From: Streptomyces sp. SAI-135
GTDB taxonomy: Bacteria; Actinomycetota; Actinomycetes; Streptomycetales; Streptomycetaceae
Direction of reading: 5' to 3'
Length of the DNA stretch: 64,000 nt
Assembly: GCF_029893805.1 (NCBI RefSeq)
Contig: NZ_JARXYP010000002.1
Location: 1,736,001 to 1,800,000 of the forward strand
In this document: positions 1-7,311 of the stretch, one piece after another
Layout: each line of letters opens with the position of its first letter
How positions within the stretch are numbered: position 1 is the first letter of the stretch
The notes under the pieces: generated by a model
Told to the model about the DNA's origin: nothing
The model's database searches: none
The model's input: only the letters and a program-made list of their open reading frames with translations
Translations under genes and position numbers: made by a program

Positions 1-1
1 G

Positions 2-886
2 GCCGAGGTGGTGCTCGTGGTGGGGGCCGACGCCGCTCCCAAGGGGTTCTTCCGGCCCGCGGGCGGAGACCGGCCCGACGACCCGGACTGGCTGCGGTTC
101 CGGGTCCTGGGCGCGACCAACCCGACCTACTTCGGGCTGTACGCGCGCCGGCGGATGGCCGTGCACGGGGACACCCTGGAGGACTTCGCGCAGGTCAAGG
201 TGAAGAACTCGGCCATGGGCGCGCTGAATCCGTACGCGCGCTACCGGAAGAGGGTCGGTGCCGAGGAGGTCGCGGCCTCCGCCGTGGTGGCCGATCCGCT
301 GCGGCTGCTCGACATCTGCGCCACCTCGGACGGCGGGGCGGCGTTGGTGCTCTCCAGCGTGGAGTTCGCGCGTGGGCGGGGTGCGGCCGAGCCCGTACGG
401 ATCAGAGCGGTGTCGACGGTGACGCCGACGTATCCGAACACCGTGCTGGATCTGCCGGACATCGCGACGGACTCCGCGGCGGCCGTCGAGCCCGCCGCCG
501 AGACGTTCCGGGCGTCCATCGCCCGCGCGGCCTACGAGGAGGCGGGGCTCGGGCCGGAGGATCTCTCCCTCGCCGAGGTCTACGACCTGTCCACCGCCCT
601 GGAGTTGCAGTGGTACGAGGATCTCGGCCTGTGCGGGGAGGGCGAGGGCGCGAAGCTGCTGCGCGAGGGGGCGACGGCGCCGGGCGGGCGCATACCCGTC
701 AACACGAGCGGTGGGCTGGCCTCCTTCGGCGAGGCGGTGCCCGCCCAGGCCATCGCCCAGGTGTGTGAGCTCACCTGGCAGCTGCGAGGTGAGGCGGGTG
801 ACCGGCAGATCGAGCACGCGCGCGTGGGGATCACCGCGAACCAGGGGCTGTTCGGGCACGGCTCGGCGGTGGTCGCCGTGCGATGA
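2..886 (+). CDS. Thiolase-like lipid-transfer protein, C-terminal part
   Basis: The gene enters from the left edge in frame, so its true start is outside the window. The visible 294 residues resemble the C-terminal part of SCP-x/thiolase-type lipid-transfer proteins. Visible features are a nucleophile-region stretch DICATSDGGAALVL, a central INPSG-like segment (PVNTSGGLASFGEAVPAQA) and a terminal HG-type motif (GLFGHGSAVVAVR). Family members act on CoA-linked fatty acid or sterol side chains in the cytosol. The N-terminal substrate region cannot be judged. No partner gene is visible on this side. Family assignment is solid; substrate is unknown. Confidence 0.8.
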   Translation, partial: AEVVLVVGADAAPKGFFRPAGGDRPDDPDWLRFRVLGATNPTYFGLYARRRMAVHGDTLEDFAQVKVKNSAMGALNPYARYRKRVGAEEVAASAVVADPLRLLDICATSDGGAALVLSSVEFARGRGAAEPVRIRAVSTVTPTYPNTVLDLPDIATDSAAAVEPAAETFRASIARAAYEEAGLGPEDLSLAEVYDLSTALELQWYEDLGLCGEGEGAKLLREGATAPGGRIPVNTSGGLASFGEAVPAQAIAQVCELTWQLRGEAGDRQIEHARVGITANQGLFGHGSAVVAVR

Positions 887-965
887 GAGAGGCGAAAGGG
901 GTTTCCCGTACGCTGCGTGAGCGACCGGGAATCCTGCGTGAACGTCTCATGAACTGCGCTTGAGT

Positions 966-2645
966 GTGTGTCAGGAGCGCCATCATGCTCCCGTGCGCTC
1001 CTGGACGGACACTCTCCGCTTCGCCTTCCAACCTGTGGTCAATCTGGCCACCGGCGGAGTCGCGGCGCTGGAGATACTCGCCCGCCCGGAGACCGGCGAC
1101 ATCCTCGCGGAGGCCCGCCGCGACCCCGAACTCGACGGGCGGCTCGCCGTGCTGGCCGTGCGGGCCGCGGCACGCAGGGAGACCCTGCTGCCGCTGCACG
1201 TCAACGTGTTCGCGGGCACGCTCGCCGACCTCGGCGGGCTCACCCCGCTGCACCACGCGGTGCGTGAGGCGGGACGGCTGCCGTGGGAGGTCACGGTCGA
1301 CGTGGGGCCGCCGTACACGCATGTGCCGCACCAGGCACTGCTGGAGGCGCTCGGCGAGCTGCGGGAACAGGGCTTCCGGATCAGCGCGGACGGGGTGGGG
1401 GACGGGGACGTACCGCTGAGACTCCTTGTCGACATGTCGCCCGACCTCATGAAGCTCGACGCGTCGCTGCTGGCCCGGCCCTCGGCGGTACGGGCGATGC
1501 GGACCCTGTGCGACGAGTCGGGGGCTCTGGTCTGCGTGGAGGGCGTGGAGACGGAACTGCAGTACGAGGCCGCCCTGTCGGCCGGTGCGCAGCTGGCCCA
1601 GGGCGCGCTGTTCGCGCCGCCGTCCCGGCTTCCCGCGGCGGAGGTGTACGTACCGCCCCGCTCCCCCGCCTATGCGCCTCCCCCGCGGTCAGGTCCTTCG
1701 GTACGGGAGTTCGTGCGCCCCGCCGCGCTGTTGCCGGCCACCGCCTCCGCCGGGCAGGTGCGGGCGCTGCTGACCGGGTCTCCCGACGTGTCGGGGGTGC
1801 TGCTCGTGGACCGCGAAGGGGTGCCGTTCCGCTCGGTGCACCGCTCGCGCTTCCTGCTGTCGATGTCGGGACGCTACGGACACGCCCTGTACGCCGACCG
1901 TCCCGCGGCCAAACTCGGCGACCCGCCGCGGACGGTGGGGATCGACGCCACCGCGTGGGAGGTCCTGGACGTGGTCGCCGTCGGCGGCCGGGACCGTACC
2001 TCGGACGATGTCGCCGTGGTCGACCGGTACGGCCGCTGCGTGGGAGTCGTTCGGCTGGCGGATCTCGTGCGGGCGCTGAGCGAGACCCGGGTGGAGGAGG
2101 CCGCCGGGCTCAACCCGCTGACGAGGCTGCCCGGTTCGGACGCGATCACGGCCGAGGTGGACCGGCGTATCGCGACCGGGCGGACATGGGCGCTGAGCTG
2201 GCTCGACATCGACCACTTCAAGCAGGTCAACGACGGGGCGGGGTTCGCGGCGGGCGACGAGCTCATCCGCGGGGTGGGGCGGGCGCTCCAGAACGCGGCG
2301 CCCGGCACCGCGCGCGTGGGGCACATCGGAGGCGACGACTTCCTGGTCCTGAGCGAACCGGAGGAACTGGCTCCGATGGCCGCCGCGGTGCTGGACGCGC
2401 CCTGGGCCGCGGGCGGGCGGCCCGTGACGCTGTCCCTGGCCACCGTGGTGTGCCCGCCCGGCAGTGCGGCGGACCACCGGGAGGCGGCCGCGTTTCTGGC
2501 GCCGCTGAAGAAGGCCGCCAAGGCCCTCGGCGGAGCGAGCTGGGTCGTGGGGCGGGCGGGACTGCCCGGGCACGAGATCCGGCGCGGGACGGGGGCACAG
2601 GCGGCTCCGGCGGGGTACGCGGTGGCGGAGCCGGGGAGGGGCTGA
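966..2645 (+). CDS. EAL-CBS-GGDEF cyclic-di-GMP protein
   Basis: Cytosolic protein of about 559 residues without an obvious membrane segment. It starts with an EAL-like domain (residues about 10-225: FQPVVNL, then EIL in place of EAL). A CBS-like pair follows (about 240-375), then a C-terminal GGDEF domain (about 380-535) with the WLDIDHFKQVND segment and GGDDF at about 455-459. The EAL metal/loop motif is eroded: where DDFGTG is expected there is DGVGDGD. A diguanylate cyclase with a sensory EAL-like domain is therefore likelier than a bifunctional enzyme; this is inference. Start is uncertain: TTG 960, GTG 966 and GTG 993 are in frame, and an AGGAG lies at 973-977. Confidence 0.85.
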   Translation: MCQERHHAPVRSWTDTLRFAFQPVVNLATGGVAALEILARPETGDILAEARRDPELDGRLAVLAVRAAARRETLLPLHVNVFAGTLADLGGLTPLHHAVREAGRLPWEVTVDVGPPYTHVPHQALLEALGELREQGFRISADGVGDGDVPLRLLVDMSPDLMKLDASLLARPSAVRAMRTLCDESGALVCVEGVETELQYEAALSAGAQLAQGALFAPPSRLPAAEVYVPPRSPAYAPPPRSGPSVREFVRPAALLPATASAGQVRALLTGSPDVSGVLLVDREGVPFRSVHRSRFLLSMSGRYGHALYADRPAAKLGDPPRTVGIDATAWEVLDVVAVGGRDRTSDDVAVVDRYGRCVGVVRLADLVRALSETRVEEAAGLNPLTRLPGSDAITAEVDRRIATGRTWALSWLDIDHFKQVNDGAGFAAGDELIRGVGRALQNAAPGTARVGHIGGDDFLVLSEPEELAPMAAAVLDAPWAAGGRPVTLSLATVVCPPGSAADHREAAAFLAPLKKAAKALGGASWVVGRAGLPGHEIRRGTGAQAAPAGYAVAEPGRG

Positions 2646-3017
2646 CGCGCCGTCCGCCGGGGCGCCGTCCGGATCGGACAGCGTGCTGCCCGCCCTGCGC
2701 CTGCCGATCGACGCGGTCCGGGCGCCCGTCCCAACCGTTGCCGTCGGCGACCTTGACGCTCCCCGGGGCCCGGTGAACACTTCCGGTGTCGGTCGACATC
2801 GCCGTACATTCTCGGCGTTCCAGGCACCACGCCGCGCGGGCCCCCACGAGTCAAGGCCCATACCCCCACGGGCGATTCGGCTGCGACGGCACGCTCGTCG
2901 CGGACGCCGGGCGGGGCGCGGGATCCTCCCTGCCCTCGGCAGTTCGCCAAGGGAACCGCAACCCTGCACGGAGGTGGACCGGGGCGGATCGTCCCGGGCC
3001 AGGGCCTAGGAGCCGCC
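2646..3017. other. Intergenic region upstream of glpF
   Basis: No convincing gene. It should hold the glp promoter. A TTGACG at 2753-2758 is a possible -35, but the hexamer 17 bp further (AACACT) is a poor -10. A short inverted repeat CGCCG-N8-CGGCG follows near 2800-2820. Nothing here can be assigned firmly. Confidence 0.4.
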
Positions 3018-3743
3018 ATGAGCAACGGAGACGTATTCCTCGGTGAGGTCATCGGTACGGCGATTCTGATTCTCTTCGGCGCCGGCGTGGTCGCCGCCGT
3101 CGTACTCAACTACTCCAAGGCGAAGGACGCCGGCTGGGTCGTCATCGCGTTCGGCTGGGGCTTCGGCGTGCTGGCCGGGGCGTACACCGCGGCGCCGCTG
3201 TCCGGCGGGCATCTCAATCCCGCCGTGACCGTCGGGATCGCCGTCGACACCGGGGACTGGGACCAGGTGCCGGTCTACATCGCCGGGCAGATGGTCGGCG
3301 CCGTGCTCGGGGCGGTCCTGTGCTGGCTGACCTACTACGCGCAGTTCCGGGCCAACGCCGAGGAGGAGCTCGCCCAGCCCACGCTCGGGATCTTCTCCAC
3401 CGCGCCCGCGATCCGCCATCCCGTGGCGAACCTGGTCACGGAGATCATCGCGACCGTCGGCCTGGTCCTGCCGATCCTCGCCTTCGGACTCACCAAGGGG
3501 CTCGGCGAGTCCGGTACCGCGGTGCTCGTCGTCGCCTTCCTGGTGGTCGGCATCGGTCTGTCGCTCGGCGGGCCCACCGGATACGCCATCAACCCGGCCC
3601 GCGACCTGGGTCCGCGCATCGTCCACGCCCTGCTGCCGATCCCCAACAAGGGCACCTCGGACTGGGGTTACGCATGGATCCCGGTGGTGGGACCGCTGAT
3701 CGGCGGGGCGCTGTCCGGGGTGATCTTCAACGCGGCCTTCTGA
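3018..3743 (+). CDS. glpF: Aquaglyceroporin, glycerol uptake facilitator
   Basis: A 241-residue MIP-family channel with six hydrophobic helices. Both pore half-helix motifs are present: NPA at residues 67-69 and NPARD at 192-196. The Asp after the second NPA motif is the family mark of glycerol-conducting members. It passes glycerol through the plasma membrane by facilitated diffusion. ATG is preceded by a GGAG-type site about 5 nt upstream. glpK follows 147 bp later on the same strand, so uptake is coupled to phosphorylation. No glycerol regulator (gylR-like) or glpD gene adjoins the pair. Confidence 0.93.
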   Translation: MSNGDVFLGEVIGTAILILFGAGVVAAVVLNYSKAKDAGWVVIAFGWGFGVLAGAYTAAPLSGGHLNPAVTVGIAVDTGDWDQVPVYIAGQMVGAVLGAVLCWLTYYAQFRANAEEELAQPTLGIFSTAPAIRHPVANLVTEIIATVGLVLPILAFGLTKGLGESGTAVLVVAFLVVGIGLSLGGPTGYAINPARDLGPRIVHALLPIPNKGTSDWGYAWIPVVGPLIGGALSGVIFNAAF

Positions 3744-3871
3744 CAGACGGGACTTCTCAGACACGGGCCTCTGAGACATCGGCCACCTGAGACACGGCCT
3801 TCTCGGACACGGGCCCTCCGCAGCACAGCCCTCGTGAAGCACAGCCCTCGTGAAACACAGCCTTGTGCAGG
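3744..3871 (+). repeat. Degenerate short tandem repeats in glpF-glpK spacer
   Basis: The spacer is built of near-repeats of a GAGACACGGGCC-like unit, each about 18-20 bp apart. It ends with three copies of an AGCACAGCCCTCGTGA-like unit. It is non-coding in appearance and lies between two co-oriented genes. Confidence 0.7.
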
Positions 3872-3890
3872 AACCGACGAAGGGGACGTC

Positions 3891-5402
3891 ATGACGGACA
3901 AGTTCGTCGCCGCCATCGACCAGGGCACCACCTCCAGCCGCTGCATCATCTTCAACCAGGACGGCGCGATCGTGGCCGTCGACCAGCGTGAGCACCGCCA
4001 GATCTTCCCCAAGCCCGGCTGGGTGGAGCACGACGCCACCGAGATCTGGTCCAAGGTGCAGGCCGTGGTCGCCGGGGCGATCGCCAAGGCGGGGCTGCGG
4101 GCCGACCAGCTCAGCGCCCTGGGGATCACCAACCAGCGCGAGACGACGGTCCTGTGGGACCGCGCCACGGGCAAGCCCGTGCACAACGCGATCGTCTGGC
4201 AGGACACCCGCACCGCGGCCCTGACCAGCCGGCTCGGCGGCTCCGACGGGCAGGACCGTTTCCGCGAGCAGACCGGGCTGCCGCTGGCCACCTACTTCTC
4301 GGGGCCCAAGGCGGCCTGGCTGCTCGACAACGTGCCCGGACTGCGCGCGCGTGCCGAGAACGGCGAGATCGCCTTCGGCACCATCGACTCCTGGCTGATC
4401 TGGAACCTCACCGGCGGCACCGACGGCGGGCGGCACGTCACGGACGTGACCAACGCCGGACGGACCATGCTGATGAACCTGGAGACGCTCCAGTGGGACC
4501 AGTCCATCCTGTCCGCGATGAACGTGCCCGACGCCGTGCTGCCCGAGATCAGGTCGTCCGCCGAGGTCTACGGCACCGCGGTCGGCCAACTCGCGGGCGT
4601 GCCCGTGGCGTCAGCGCTGGGCGACCAGCAGGCCGCGGTGTTCGGGCAGGCCTGCTACGACGTGGGCACCGCCAAGAACACCTACGGCACGGGGTCCTTC
4701 CTGCTGCTGAACACGGGCAACCGACCGGTGCCCTCGAAGAACGGCCTGCTGACGACGATGGGCTACAAGATCGGCGACGAGGCGCCGGTCTACTGCCTGG
4801 AGGGGTCCATCGCCATCACGGGCGCCCTGGTCCAGTGGTTCCGCGACCAGCTCGGCATCATCCGTACCGCCGACGAGATCGAGCCTCTCGCGGCCAGTGT
4901 CGAGGACAACGGCGGTGCGTACATCGTGCCCGCGTTCTCCGGCCTGTTCGCGCCCTATTGGCGCTCCGACGCGCGGGGGGTCGTCACGGGCCTGACGCGC
5001 TACGTCACCAAGGCGCACCTCGCGCGGGCCGTACTGGAGGCGACGAGCTGGCAGACGCGGGAGGTCGTGGACGCCATGTACCAGGACTCCGGGGTGCGGA
5101 TCACCACCCTCAAGGTGGACGGCGGCATGACCAGGAACAACCTGCTGATGCAGCACCAGGCGGACGTCCTCGACGTGCCGGTGGTCCGGCCGAAGGTCTC
5201 CGAGACCACGTGTCTGGGCGCCGCGTACGCGGCCGGACTGGCCACGGGTGTGTGGAACGGTCTCGACGAGCTGAAGTCCCACTGGCAGAAGGACGTCGAG
5301 TGGACGCCGGACATGGAGGCGTCCGTCCGGGACCGCCAGTACCACAACTGGCGCAAGGCCGTGGAGAAGAGCTTCGGCTGGGAGGAGGACGGCGAGAACT
5401 AG
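3891..5402 (+). CDS. glpK: Glycerol kinase
   Basis: A 503-residue FGGY-family carbohydrate kinase that phosphorylates glycerol to sn-glycerol 3-phosphate with ATP. The N-terminal phosphate-binding segment DQGTTSSR (10-17), the GITNQRETT segment and the C-terminal [10 protein letters not shown] segment are intact. The length matches typical GlpK. The ATG at 3891 is chosen because an AAGGGG site lies about 5 nt upstream and the alignment to the family begins there; an in-frame ATG 57 nt earlier has no ribosome site and falls in repeat DNA. It probably shares a transcript with glpF. A hairpin terminator follows. Confidence 0.96.
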   Translation: MTDKFVAAIDQGTTSSRCIIFNQDGAIVAVDQREHRQIFPKPGWVEHDATEIWSKVQAVVAGAIAKAGLRADQLSALGITNQRETTVLWDRATGKPVHNAIVWQDTRTAALTSRLGGSDGQDRFREQTGLPLATYFSGPKAAWLLDNVPGLRARAENGEIAFGTIDSWLIWNLTGGTDGGRHVTDVTNAGRTMLMNLETLQWDQSILSAMNVPDAVLPEIRSSAEVYGTAVGQLAGVPVASALGDQQAAVFGQACYDVGTAKNTYGTGSFLLLNTGNRPVPSKNGLLTTMGYKIGDEAPVYCLEGSIAITGALVQWFRDQLGIIRTADEIEPLAASVEDNGGAYIVPAFSGLFAPYWRSDARGVVTGLTRYVTKAHLARAVLEATSWQTREVVDAMYQDSGVRITTLKVDGGMTRNNLLMQHQADVLDVPVVRPKVSETTCLGAAYAAGLATGVWNGLDELKSHWQKDVEWTPDMEASVRDRQYHNWRKAVEKSFGWEEDGEN

Positions 5403-5432
5403 GCACGCACGCGTGGTGCCGTCGAGCTGCGG

Positions 5433-5460
5433 CCCGTACCCCTGTCGGCGGGGGTACGGG
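5433..5460. terminator. Bidirectional hairpin terminator, glpK / cvnD
   Basis: Perfect 10-bp stem CCCGTACCCC / GGGGTACGGG with an 8-nt loop, lying between the convergent ends of glpK and cvnD. Confidence 0.8.
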
Positions 5461-5474
5461 GCGCTCCCCCGGTC

Positions 5475-6080
5475 TCAGGTGGTGATGCTCTGCCGGCGGC
5501 GCGCGGAGTACGCCATCGCGTGCTGGACCACGCCCACGAGGACGTCCTTGACCGACTGCTTGTCGCGGGCGTCGCACAGCACGACCGGTACGTCGTCGTC
5601 GAGGTCGAGGGCCTGCCGTACGTCCTCCTCCGGGTAACGGACGGCCCCGTCGAAGCAGTTGACGCCGACGAGGAAGGGTATGGAGCGCCGCTCGAAGTAG
5701 TCGACGGCGGCGAAGCAGTCCTCCAGGCGACGCGTGTCGACGAGCACGACGGCTCCCAGGGCACCCTCGGAGAGCTCGTCCCACATGAACCAGAACCGTT
5801 CCTGTCCGGGTGTGCCGAACAGGTACAGCACCAGGTCCTCGCGCAGGGTGATGCGCCCGAAGTCCATGGCGACGGTGGTGGTGCGCTTGCCCTCGACGCC
5901 GCTCGTGTCGTCCACCGGGCGCCCTGCCTCGGTGAGCAGTTCCTCGGTGCGCAACGGCCTGATCTCGCTGACCGCGCCCACGAACGTGGTCTTGCCCACG
6001 CCGAAGCCGCCGGCCACCAGGATCTTGAGCGTGACGGGCTCGACCGGAGGCTTGCCGCGCTCAGAACGCCCGAAGATCAT
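5475..6080 (-). CDS. cvnD: Conservon GTPase CvnD
   Basis: A 201-residue Ras-like small GTPase of the conservon family. P-loop GGFGVGKT is at residues 24-31. The switch II region reads GTPGQERF, and the base-recognition motif is NCFD rather than NKxD, as is usual for CvnD. Conservon proteins are proposed to work as a membrane signalling complex resembling eukaryotic receptor/G-protein modules, with CvnD as output GTPase. The start is ATG 6080 with AGGAGAAG upstream; a longer reading frame upstream has no family similarity. It is separated from cvnC by 403 bp, which is unusual because these genes normally abut. Confidence 0.93.
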   Translation of the reverse strand: MIFGRSERGKPPVEPVTLKILVAGGFGVGKTTFVGAVSEIRPLRTEELLTEAGRPVDDTSGVEGKRTTTVAMDFGRITLREDLVLYLFGTPGQERFWFMWDELSEGALGAVVLVDTRRLEDCFAAVDYFERRSIPFLVGVNCFDGAVRYPEEDVRQALDLDDDVPVVLCDARDKQSVKDVLVGVVQHAMAYSARRRQSITT

Positions 6081-6483
6081 TGGTCTCTTCTCCTGCTTGC
6101 TGGGGGTGTGGGATCGGCCGCGGGCCATGGCCTGCGCCGCCGGGGCCGACGCTGCCGGGTCGCGGCGAACGGGTCGAGCCGTAGGGGCAGTCGACGCTCC
6201 AGGACTCCGGGGACGTCGCCGCGGATGCGGGCGGGAGGCGAGGGCGGCGGCTGGTGCGCACGGCGCAGCGGGCCGAGGCCGGTGCAGGCGCCCGCCTCGG
6301 CCGACCCGTGCATGCCGGCCTGTCGTCACGTCCGTCTCTCCGATCGCACTGCTCGCAACCGTGGCCACGGGCCGGTGGCCGGCCGTCCAGGGGTGGTCGT
6401 CGACGATCAGTCAGATCATATCGGCAGGATCTGCCGGCCCCGCCGCGGACCGGACGGGGCATCCGCGCCCCGGCGCCGACCGG
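6081..6483. other. Atypical gap inside the conservon
   Basis: 403 bp separate the cvnC stop from the cvnD start. The minus strand is open in frame with cvnD but would encode a low-complexity Arg/Pro/Ala-rich peptide with no family similarity, so it is treated as non-coding. No clear promoter or hairpin is seen. Confidence 0.5.
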
Positions 6484-6879
6484 TCACAGGGCCCGGAGAC
6501 CGTTGATCACGTCACGCAGGATGCTCTCGTCCGGCAGCTCGGCGGGCGGCACCGGCCGGTTCACACGGACCCACTCCGAGGCGACGAGATCGCCCACGAG
6601 AACCCGTACGACCCCGATGGGCAGGTCGAGTTCGGAGGACAGCTCGGCCACCGACTGCGGCGTTTCCCGGCACAGGTCGACGATGTCCACGTGCTCGGGG
6701 GACAGCGAGTGGTCCCCCTCGGGGTCGTCCGTGTGGGGTTCGGCCACGACGACCGCGATCAGGTCGAGACGGTGCTGACCGGCACTTGTGGTGCGGCCTC
6801 GCGTCATGGCGTACGGACGGACCACCGGTCCGGCCTCGTCGTCGAACCAGTGGCTTCTTCCCTGACCGTCTGTGCTCAT
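6484..6879 (-). CDS. cvnC: Conservon protein CvnC (DUF742)
   Basis: A 131-residue DUF742 protein. The middle and C-terminal part looks like a winged helix (about residues 65-125: VDIVDLCRETPQSVAELSSE, then PIGVVRVLVGDLV). The N-terminus carries the usual VRPYAMTRGRT segment. It is thought to link the sensor-like CvnA and roadblock protein CvnB to the GTPase. It starts 9 bp after the cvnB stop, which implies one transcript. Function in this strain is inferred from family only. Confidence 0.92.
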   Translation of the reverse strand: MSTDGQGRSHWFDDEAGPVVRPYAMTRGRTTSAGQHRLDLIAVVVAEPHTDDPEGDHSLSPEHVDIVDLCRETPQSVAELSSELDLPIGVVRVLVGDLVASEWVRVNRPVPPAELPDESILRDVINGLRAL

Positions 6880-6888
6880 GCCATCTCA

Positions 6889-7311
6889 CTACCCGCCCTG
6901 AGGCAGATCGGTGCGCGGCGCGGCACCGAGATGCACACCGACCCGCTTGACCAGGAGCGTCATCTCGTAGGCGACGAGACCCACGTCCGAGTCGGCGTCG
7001 GAGAGGACCGCGAGGCAGCTGCCGTCGCCCGCGGCCGTCACGAACAGGAAGGCGTCGTCCAGTTCCACCACGGTCTGCCGGACGTTGCCCGCCTCGAAGT
7101 GCCGGCCCACGCCCTTGGCCAGGCTGTGGAACCCGGACGCCACGGCGGCGAGGTGCTCGCTGTCCTCACGGGTCAGGTCCTGGGACACGCCGGTGGGGAG
7201 GCCGTCGCTGGAGAGCACCAGGGCCTTGCGGATGCTCGCGACGCGCTCCACCAGGTCGTCGAGGAGCCAGTTGAGCTCGCCGGACTTGTCGGTCGCCTTC
7301 GGTGCGGTCAT
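6889..7311 (-). CDS. cvnB: Conservon roadblock/LC7 protein CvnB
   Basis: A 140-residue Roadblock/LC7-fold protein beginning with the typical ELNWLLDDLVERV helix. Family members are regulators of small GTPases such as MglA and CvnD. The ATG at 7311 overlaps the cvnA stop (ATGA), so translation is probably coupled to the sensor gene. The next gene cvnC is 9 bp away. Confidence 0.93.
   Translation of the reverse strand: MTAPKATDKSGELNWLLDDLVERVASIRKALVLSSDGLPTGVSQDLTREDSEHLAAVASGFHSLAKGVGRHFEAGNVRQTVVELDDAFLFVTAAGDGSCLAVLSDADSDVGLVAYEMTLLVKRVGVHLGAAPRTDLPQGG

Noticed and set aside
5475..6368. A 297-residue version of CvnD
   Set aside because: The extra 96 residues are Arg/Pro/Ala-rich without similarity to the family; ATG 6080 has a good ribosome site and family-like start.
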